Positions 1 through 4,848 of a stretch of 5,226 bases of DNA are shown here, in pieces. The DNA is from a bacterium (lineage in GTDB: Bacteria > Chloroflexota > Dehalococcoidia > Tepidiformales > Tepidiformaceae). Numbering within the stretch: position 1 is the stretch's first letter; each line of letters starts with the position of its first letter. Both the position numbers and the translations under genes were made by a program. The notes under the pieces are model-generated. The model was not told the DNA's origin. It did no database searches and saw only the letters and a list, made by a program, of their open reading frames with translations. The stretch lies in the NCBI GenBank assembly GCA_945861295.1, contig CAMAUF010000189.1, positions 1 to 5,226 on the forward strand, in the 5' to 3' direction.

Positions 1-25
1 CGAAGTAACCGCCTGGCCGAACGAC

Positions 26-60
26 AAGAAAGGGCCGCTCGTCACGAGCGGCCCTTTCTT
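26..60. terminator. Bidirectional rho-independent terminator hairpin
   Basis: Bases 26-41 and 45-60 are perfect reverse complements (AAGAAAGGGCCGCTCG pairing with CGAGCGGCCCTTTCTT) around a 3-base loop, TCA. The GC-rich core is flanked on each side by an A-rich and a T-rich arm, so a CCCTTTCTT tail follows the stem on either strand. On the minus strand it lies 25 bp past the stop of the secreted-protein gene and should end that transcript. On the plus strand it could end a gene entering from the left: a TAA at 6-8 is a possible stop, but too little sequence is present to say whether it is real. Seen in sequence; the function is inferred. Confidence 0.85.
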
Positions 61-84
61 CGGGAGGAGGGGATGACTTGTGGG

Positions 85-840
85 CTAGTTGACGTTCGAG
101 GGCTGGGCCGAGCTCGCGGGAGCTAGGCCGCGGGGCCCGTGGCCGAAGCGCGGGCCGTCACGACCCACGGTCCGGGCTCCGTCGATCATCCCGTCGAGGT
201 TGGCGGTGAACTCGGCCAGCCGCGCATCGGCCTGCGCCTGGGTCAACCGCCCCGCGGTGACGGCTTCGGCGAGCTTGGTCTTCTGCCCGTCCGTCAGGAA
301 CGCCTTCAGCTCGTCGCGGGACTTGCCATGGTTGGCGGCTACTTCGGCCAGCGTGCTGCCGCCCTCGAGCTCCGTTCGGAGCTGTTGTTCGGTGATGCCC
401 AAGAAACCGGCGATGTCGGCGGGGGCGTGCATACCGGGGCCGCCACGGCCGTCGACGCGTCCGCCACGGTCATGGTCGCCGCCCGGGCGGCCGAAGCCGA
501 AGAGCGGCGCGGCCCCGTCCTCGATGCGCTGGCGGGCCTCGGCCGCCTGTTCCGCCGTGATCGTGCCGTCCGCCTCGAGTTGGGCGACCTTGTCGAGCGC
601 GACCGCCTTGAGCGCAGCCCGCAGGGCATCTTCGGAGATGCCCAGCTTTGCGGCGAGCGCCGTGATGAACGCGTCGGCCTTCTCAGAGGGCGCCTGCTGG
701 GCGAGGACGGTGGTCGTGCTCCCGGTCCCTGTCGTCGAGCCGGAACTGCCGGCAGCGTAGACGACGCTCCCGCCGGCGATCGCGAGGGCGGTGATGGCGG
801 TGCTGCCAAGGATGGTGAAGCGGTTCATGCGGTTAGCCAT
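85..840 (-). CDS. Secreted Ala/Gly-rich protein of unknown function with an internal duplication
   Basis: A 251-residue protein with an N-terminal signal peptide: basic MANRMNR, a hydrophobic stretch at residues 9-28, and a likely signal-peptidase site after VYA (about residue 29). A Ser/Thr/Gly linker (31-48) follows. Two related helical segments come next, at about 56-110 and 141-219. Each has an LGI(S/T)E..LR motif early and a G.(I/L)T..QA..R motif late. They are separated by a Gly/Arg/His/Asp-rich linker (111-140), and a similar Gly/His/Arg-rich stretch lies near the C-terminus (223-238). There are no cysteines and no recognisable catalytic motif. The helical repeats recall small secreted YckD/DUF2680-like proteins, but I cannot confirm membership. 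The first Met is preferred: AAGGAG (850-855 on the complement) lies 9 bases upstream, against 21 bases for Met5. It is divergent from a two-component operon, so it may be a target or modulator of that system; this is inference. Confidence 0.85.
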   Translation of the reverse strand: MANRMNRFTILGSTAITALAIAGGSVVYAAGSSGSTTGTGSTTTVLAQQAPSEKADAFITALAAKLGISEDALRAALKAVALDKVAQLEADGTITAEQAAEARQRIEDGAAPLFGFGRPGGDHDRGGRVDGRGGPGMHAPADIAGFLGITEQQLRTELEGGSTLAEVAANHGKSRDELKAFLTDGQKTKLAEAVTAGRLTQAQADARLAEFTANLDGMIDGARTVGRDGPRFGHGPRGLAPASSAQPSNVN

Positions 841-849
841 GGTGTGGAA

Positions 850-855
850 CTCCTT
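850..855 (-). promoter_or_regulatory. Ribosome binding site of the secreted-protein gene
   Basis: AAGGAG on the minus strand, 9 bases before the ATG at 838-840. It decides between two nearby in-frame Met codons, favouring the first over Met5. Confidence 0.7.
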
Positions 856-1035
856 GCCGGATTGGCCGGCGAACTAGCGGGCGAATTGGGTGAGGTCGTG
901 GAACGCAGGGTGGTCGCGGCTGTCGAATCGTGCCCTCCTGCATCTTGGGGCTCGTGCCCCGATCTCTCGGTCGGGTCTCCCTTTCCGAGGTGACCTCACT
1001 ATCTCGCGGCCCCGTTGGCTGAAAGTGAGACCAGG

Positions 1036-1051
1036 ATGTGAAAGCTCACAT
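1036..1051. promoter_or_regulatory. Candidate operator: 6-bp inverted repeat with 4-bp spacer
   Basis: ATGTGA-AAGC-TCACAT is a perfect dyad 34 bp upstream of the response-regulator start, overlapped on its right by a second small dyad (1048-1056). The half-sites look like those of CRP/FNR proteins, but the spacer is 4 rather than 6. OmpR-family regulators usually bind direct repeats, and TGAAAG at 1020 and 1039 is a 19-bp-spaced direct repeat overlapping this dyad. Whether it binds the adjacent regulator or another protein cannot be told from sequence. Confidence 0.35.
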
Positions 1052-1084
1052 GATGTAAAGGCGTGGATCTGCTTTCATCTCTGC

Positions 1085-1762
1085 ATGCACGTGCTCTTAG
1101 TCGAAGACGAAGCCCGCCTCGCCAACGCCATCCGCCGCGTCGTCGAGGAAGACGGCAACGTCATCGATGTCGTTGGCGATGGGCTCGATGCCTTCCTTCA
1201 GGCCCAGGCGGAGAGCTACGACGTCATCGTGCTCGATGTGATGCTGCCCTCGCTTGATGGCTTCGAAGTCGCCAGACGGCTGAGACGGGCCGGCGTGAAG
1301 ACCCCGATCCTGATGCTGACGGCGCGCGACTCGGTTGCCGACCGGGTCAAGGGGCTGGACGCCGGCGCCGACGATTACGTGCTCAAGCCCTTCGCCATGG
1401 CCGAACTTCTCGCCCGCATTCGCGCTCAGGGCCGGCGCAACCATATGGCCACGGGCGAACCGAACCTGCTCAGCGTCGGAGATCTCGAACTCGACCTGAA
1501 GACGCGTGAGGCGATCCGGGGCGGCCAGCGCATCGAGCTGACCCCGAAGGAGTTCCTGTTGCTGGAGACGCTCATGCGGCATCCAGGCCAAGTGCTAACG
1601 CGGGCCCAGATCCTCGATCGCGTTTGGAGCCTCGACAGCTACACGGAATCGAACGTCGTCGACACCTACATCCACTATCTCCGCACCAAGATCGACGCTG
1701 AGTTCGAGCCCAAGCTGATCCGCACCGTGCGCGGCGCGGGATATGCGATCCGCAAGCCATGA
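1085..1762 (+). CDS. OmpR/PhoB-family DNA-binding response regulator
   Basis: A 225-residue cytoplasmic transcription regulator of a two-component system. The receiver domain (about 1-115) has the acidic pair Glu7-Asp8, the phospho-acceptor Asp51 (VIVLDVMLP), the switch Thr79 (LMLTA) and Lys101 (VLKPF). The C-terminal winged-helix domain (about 127-223) has the usual LTPKEFLLLE, the recognition-helix region VVDTYIHYLR and the RTVRGAGY wing. The start at 1085 is chosen because MHVLLVEDE begins directly at the first beta strand and gives the normal family length. The frame stays open upstream to 890, but that translation is unlike any receiver domain. No Shine-Dalgarno sequence precedes it, so translation may be leaderless or SD-independent. 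The last four bases overlap the kinase gene (ATGA), so the two should be co-translated. The regulated genes are unknown; self-regulation and control of the divergent secreted protein are plausible. Confidence 0.96.
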   Translation: MHVLLVEDEARLANAIRRVVEEDGNVIDVVGDGLDAFLQAQAESYDVIVLDVMLPSLDGFEVARRLRRAGVKTPILMLTARDSVADRVKGLDAGADDYVLKPFAMAELLARIRAQGRRNHMATGEPNLLSVGDLELDLKTREAIRGGQRIELTPKEFLLLETLMRHPGQVLTRAQILDRVWSLDSYTESNVVDTYIHYLRTKIDAEFEPKLIRTVRGAGYAIRKP

Positions 1763-3057
1763 TGTTTCGCAACGCCCGGCTCCGGTTGACGGCTTGGTAT
1801 GCGGGCTCGCTCGCGGCGGTGCTGGTTGCCGTCGGCCTGGCGGCTTTTCTCATCCTCCGAAACGAGATCGACGCGGAGATCGACGACTCACTGGCGAGCA
1901 TCCCGGGCGACGTGCTGCCCGGGCTCGTCCCCGCGGAGGCCGGCCTTTCCCGCCGGGAGGGCGACACTGTCCGAGGCGACCGTTTTCCGGGGCCGCGACA
2001 AGGGCCTGGCGCAATCGTGCCGACCGATGTCTTCACCCTCGTCCTCGGCCCGCAGGGCGAGCAACTGTTCAACTCTCGCAACGTCGACCTCACCGGCTGG
2101 CCGCTCGCGAAGCTCTCGACCAGCGCGGACGAAACCCCTCGGCTGCTTGAGTTCTCGGCGGAGGGCGAACACTTCCGGGTGCGGATCGTGCGTACCGACA
2201 TCGCGCGCGGAGGTCCGGCGGTCGTCCTCGTGGGACGGTCGCTGGCGACGCGGGATCATCAGCTCGAAGTCCTCGTGGCGGTTTTGGGTGCGGGCGGTCT
2301 GGCTGGGGTTGCGCTCGCGGCCGTCGGCGGGTTTGTCCTGGCGGGCCGGACGCTGAGTCCCATCCAGCGCACGCTCGAGACCCAGCGCCGGTTCGTTTCC
2401 GACGCTTCCCACGAACTGCGCACGCCGATCGCGGTCGTCAGCGCCAACGCCGACGTGCTCCTCGGTCATAGCGACGAAACGGTGGATGAGAACATCGACC
2501 ACGTTGCGGCGATCAGCGACGAGGCCCGCCACATGTCCCGGCTTGTCGCCGACCTCCTCACGCTCGCGCGCGCCGACGAAGGCAGCCTCAACCTCGAACT
2601 CGGCCCGGTCGACGCGGCCGGCGTCGTTTCGAGCCTGATCGACAGCATGAACGCGCTCGCCGATGACCGCGGAGTCACGCTTGTCGCGCAGACCACCCCC
2701 TCCCCGACCGAGGCCGACCCGAACCGGCTTCGTCAGGTCCTCACGATCCTGGTTGATAACGCGCTGAAGTACACGCTGCGGGGCGGGAGTGTGACGGTGA
2801 CCTGCGGCCGCCGCGGCTCGACGGTCGAACTAGCGGTCGCGGATAACGGGCCGGGGATCGCTCCTGGTGATCAAGGCCGCATCTTCGACCGCTTCTACCG
2901 GATCGACGCCGCCAGGACGGCGGGTGGGGCCGGGCTCGGACTCGCGATCGCGCGCACGATCGCTGAGGCCCACGGCGGCAGGCTCACCGTCGATTCGACG
3001 CTTGGCAAGGGCTCGACATTCACGCTCAGACTTCCGGCGCGCCCATCCTCACGGTAA
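1759..3057 (+). CDS. Membrane sensor histidine kinase, partner of the upstream regulator
   Basis: A 432-residue kinase expected to autophosphorylate and pass phosphate to Asp51 of the adjacent regulator. In order: membrane segment 1 (about 11-33), an extracytoplasmic sensor region of about 135 residues (34-168) with no family I recognise, membrane segment 2 (about 171-195), the dimerisation/phospho-acceptor domain with His218 in SDASHELRTP, and the ATP-binding domain. The latter has the N box (Asn334 in ILVDNALKYT), G1 (DNGPGI, 362-367), F box (FDRFY, 376-380) and G2 (GAGLGLAI, 390-397), so all catalytic motifs are intact. Only about 23 residues separate membrane segment 2 from His218, too few for a normal HAMP domain; only an RTLSPI remnant remains. 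The first ATG (1759) overlaps the regulator stop as ATGA; a second ATG follows at once (1762). The gene ends 7 bp from the convergent phosphotransferase. Confidence 0.96.
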   Translation: MMFRNARLRLTAWYAGSLAAVLVAVGLAAFLILRNEIDAEIDDSLASIPGDVLPGLVPAEAGLSRREGDTVRGDRFPGPRQGPGAIVPTDVFTLVLGPQGEQLFNSRNVDLTGWPLAKLSTSADETPRLLEFSAEGEHFRVRIVRTDIARGGPAVVLVGRSLATRDHQLEVLVAVLGAGGLAGVALAAVGGFVLAGRTLSPIQRTLETQRRFVSDASHELRTPIAVVSANADVLLGHSDETVDENIDHVAAISDEARHMSRLVADLLTLARADEGSLNLELGPVDAAGVVSSLIDSMNALADDRGVTLVAQTTPSPTEADPNRLRQVLTILVDNALKYTLRGGSVTVTCGRRGSTVELAVADNGPGIAPGDQGRIFDRFYRIDAARTAGGAGLGLAIARTIAEAHGGRLTVDSTLGKGSTFTLRLPARPSSR

Positions 3058-3064
3058 GCCCGGA

Positions 3065-4060
3065 TTAGCTCGTCAGCATCATCAGCGCGTATTCCATGTT
3101 GCTTTTCATGGAGGGAGCGTTGTCTTCCCAAAGCGGGTCGTGGCGTTTGCCGCGGCGGTGCAGCATGAGGTTGAAGCCCGTGATGATCCCGAACTTGTAG
3201 ACGGCGAGCGCTTTGAACCAGTTCATGCTCTTGCCGAGGTCCTGGCCCCAGGCTTCCTGATACATCGTCTCGAGCTCGTCGCCGTGGGGCATGCCCGGGC
3301 TGATCGCGCGGTGCACCCAGGCGCGCGGGTCGTTGAAAGCGCAGATCCAGCCGACATCGTTCAGCGTCGCTCCGATCCCGCACAGTTCCCAGTCGATCAA
3401 CGCGAGGAGCTTGCCATCCCACGACGACATCATGTTCCCGTACTGGTAGTCGCCGTGGTAGATGCCGATGTTCGAATCCCCCGGGATCTTGTCCAGCAGG
3501 AGCTGGCGGACTTGGGGTTGAAGGGCGAGTAGATGCTGGTCGGCGGCGCGTTCATAGAAGCGGTCCCAGCGCGTCACATCGAATTCGAAGCCCCAAAAAT
3601 CGCCGAGGTACCCACACTTGGCTTTGTCGACGCGGTGGACTCCGGCAAGCGCGGTCATGGCCTGCCGGGCGAACTCCCAGCGCGTCTCCTTCGAAAGCTT
3701 TTCGATCCAGTCGCCGCGAAAGACGTCGCCTTCGAGGCGGTCGACAACGAAGTACGGCCGGTCGAACCATTGCGGGTCGGCCCCGCTCCAAACGACGCTG
3801 CAGTGCGGCACGTCCGTGCCATCCAAAGCGTTGAGGACGCTCGCCTGGCGGAGGACATCGGCGGTGCCTTCGAGCTTGACGTTCGGCGGCGGCAGGCGCA
3901 TCCAGTAGCGCCGCAGCTGGCCCTCGCTCTGGACATCGAACAGGTAGGCGAAGCCGGCGTGGCCGGGCGCGTTTTCGCACATGACGATCTTCGCGAACGG
4001 GTCTTCGAGGTGGTGACGGACGAACGGGACGAGCCGTTCCTGAAGTTCTTCGGGCGCCAT
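3065..4060 (-). CDS. APH/ChoK-type phosphotransferase, ACAD10/11-kinase-like
   Basis: A 331-residue cytoplasmic kinase-fold protein of the aminoglycoside/choline phosphotransferase superfamily. The catalytic loop is HGDYQYGN (202-209), matching HxDxxxxN with Asp204 as the likely base and Asn209 for metal. The metal-binding Asp223 lies in LIDWELCGIG, the usual DFG-equivalent. The N-lobe strand YWMRLPPPN (52-60) carries Arg55 where many APH kinases have the ATP-contacting Lys. No aminoglycoside-resistance signature is visible. The acyl-CoA dehydrogenase on the same strand suggests instead the group related to the kinase domain of ACAD10/ACAD11, which phosphorylates 4-hydroxyacyl-CoAs. The substrate is inferred. 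The start at 4058-4060 is supported by GGAGGT six bases upstream (4067-4072). Homoserine-kinase-like or small-molecule kinase roles cannot be excluded. Confidence 0.9.
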   Translation of the reverse strand: MAPEELQERLVPFVRHHLEDPFAKIVMCENAPGHAGFAYLFDVQSEGQLRRYWMRLPPPNVKLEGTADVLRQASVLNALDGTDVPHCSVVWSGADPQWFDRPYFVVDRLEGDVFRGDWIEKLSKETRWEFARQAMTALAGVHRVDKAKCGYLGDFWGFEFDVTRWDRFYERAADQHLLALQPQVRQLLLDKIPGDSNIGIYHGDYQYGNMMSSWDGKLLALIDWELCGIGATLNDVGWICAFNDPRAWVHRAISPGMPHGDELETMYQEAWGQDLGKSMNWFKALAVYKFGIITGFNLMLHRRGKRHDPLWEDNAPSMKSNMEYALMMLTS

Positions 4061-4066
4061 GGGCTG

Positions 4067-4072
4067 ACCTCC
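4067..4072 (-). promoter_or_regulatory. Strong ribosome binding site of the phosphotransferase gene
   Basis: GGAGGT on the minus strand, six bases before the ATG at 4058-4060. It fixes the start and is the strongest Shine-Dalgarno match in the window. The 84-bp gap (4061-4144) after the Uma2 gene also holds a weak hairpin, GCCCG-GCT-CGGGC (4129-4141), with no T-run, so the two genes may share a transcript or the phosphotransferase may have its own promoter here. Confidence 0.75.
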
Positions 4073-4144
4073 GCAGTTTGCGATGCGTCCGTACTATGCC
4101 GTGTCCGGGCCGAACTGGGAATTTCGCCGCCCGGCTCGGGCAGG

Positions 4145-4795
4145 TTACTTGGCCAGGCCAGCCAAGAGCCCGGCGACATCGCCCGCGAGCAAACTCGCCA
4201 CGTGCAGCCGCAGGCCGGGGAATTGCTCGCTTTCGATGACCCCGTCGGCGCCGGGCTCGACGGCTTCGTACCGCCCGTCGCGGAGGACGAACCAATCGAG
4301 CCGGTTCTCGTGCAACTGCCAAACGACGTATTCGAGGACGCCGTTGCGTTCGTAGGAAGCTTTCTTCTCGTGCAGGTCGCGCGCGGCGCTGCTCGTGGCG
4401 ACTTCAACGATGAACTCAGGCGGCCCGGCGAGGATCCCGCCCACTCCGTGCGTGCGCCCGCCGGCGTCTTCGGTTCGTCGCAAGAAGGCATCTGGTTGGA
4501 CATCGTCGTCACCCAGCATGACCGAAGCGCTGTCGCAGGCCTGCAGTCCCGGCCGCCCTCCGCAGAAGATGCCGAGCAATCCGCTGACGATCGCATGGCG
4601 ACTGCCGTGATCGGCGCTGACCACAGTTTCCAAGTGCACGATTCCGCGGAGCCGCTCGGCTCGCTTGATCTCCGGATGAAGGTCCGATCGCCGGTAGAAC
4701 TCATCGCGCGTCAGGCGGTCGCCTTCACGGAGGGGCGGAATCGCTTCCGAGGCTCGGGTCCGGGGCGGGGCGGCAGCCATAGCGTCAGAGTACAT
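4145..4795 (-). CDS. Uma2 family (DUF820) PD-(D/E)XK nuclease-fold protein
   Basis: A 216-residue protein with the restriction-endonuclease-like core of Uma2 proteins. In order: an N-terminal helix with the IPPLREGDRLTRDEFYRR family opening (about 19-36), Glu47 in the KRAERLRGIV strand, the QPDAF motif (Asp102), FIVEVATSSA with Glu131, and RDLHEK with Lys144. Then come YERNGVLEYVVW (148-159), LDWFVLRDGRYE (166-177) and FPGLRLHVASLLAGD (192-206). The putative active-site residues are all present. The biological role of Uma2 proteins is not established, and a DNA substrate is only inferred from the fold. Start choice is uncertain: the first ATG (4793-4795) lies two bases past the terminator hairpin with no Shine-Dalgarno sequence, so Met6 (4778-4780), giving 211 residues, may be the true start, though it too lacks a clear RBS. 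The gene sits between an acyl-CoA dehydrogenase and its likely phosphotransferase partner. Confidence 0.88.
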   Translation of the reverse strand: MYSDAMAAAPPRTRASEAIPPLREGDRLTRDEFYRRSDLHPEIKRAERLRGIVHLETVVSADHGSRHAIVSGLLGIFCGGRPGLQACDSASVMLGDDDVQPDAFLRRTEDAGGRTHGVGGILAGPPEFIVEVATSSAARDLHEKKASYERNGVLEYVVWQLHENRLDWFVLRDGRYEAVEPGADGVIESEQFPGLRLHVASLLAGDVAGLLAGLAK

Positions 4796-4797
4796 GA

Positions 4798-4823
4798 AAG
4801 CGGCGGCCGATCGGCCGCCGCTT
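4798..4823. terminator. Perfect 26-bp palindrome, likely terminator of the acyl-CoA dehydrogenase gene
   Basis: An uninterrupted palindrome centred at 4810/4811: an 11-bp GC-rich stem (AAGCGGCGGCC and its complement) with a GATC loop. On the minus strand it begins 25 bp past the stop at 4849-4851 and is followed by CTTTCATGT, only weakly T-rich. Position and stem strength favour termination of the dehydrogenase transcript; the poor T-run makes it less certain. It nearly touches the first possible start of the Uma2 gene, so it may also affect translation of any read-through transcript. Confidence 0.65.
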
Positions 4824-4848
4824 CTGCCCTCGAACGGGAGCGGCGTGC

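Larger units (their letters stand above)
841..1084. promoter_or_regulatory. Divergent intergenic region with several short inverted repeats
   Basis: These 244 bp separate the divergent secreted-protein gene and two-component operon, so they must hold both promoters unless these lie inside coding sequence. I cannot assign convincing -35/-10 boxes. Visible symmetric elements are GGGGC-TCGT-GCCCC (947-960), GAGGT-G-ACCTC (987-997), ATGTGA-AAGC-TCACAT (1036-1051) and the overlapping ACAT-G-ATGT (1048-1056). The hexamer TGAAAG occurs at 1020-1025 and 1039-1044, and inverted at 1072-1077. No Shine-Dalgarno sequence precedes the regulator start at 1085. Confidence 0.5.

Noticed and set aside
947..962. 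Terminator or RNA hairpin GGGGC-TCGT-GCCCC
   Set aside because: The stem is short and has no T-run on either strand. It may be part of the promoter region but does not support a separate terminator or RNA gene.
139..993. Plus-strand open frame of 284 codons, and a second one at 89-760
   Set aside because: Both are antisense to the secreted-protein gene, which has a signal peptide, an RBS and repeats. An AGGAGG-like run near 63-70 precedes an ATG at 73, but that frame closes after 17 codons.
1036..1051. CRP/FNR binding site
   Set aside because: The half-sites fit, but the spacer is 4 bases rather than the 6 of TGTGA-N6-TCACA, so I call it only an unassigned dyad.
890..1084. N-terminal extension of the response regulator by 65 codons
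   Set aside because: The extension is basic, has no receiver-domain similarity and covers the likely promoter region. The receiver fold begins exactly at 1085.
3065..4060. Aminoglycoside resistance gene
   Set aside because: The APH fold alone does not indicate drug resistance. The neighbouring ACAD and the chromosomal context favour a metabolic kinase.
4145..4795. Toxin-antitoxin or restriction-modification module around the Uma2 gene
   Set aside because: No small partner gene, methyltransferase or specificity subunit lies next to it; both neighbours look metabolic.
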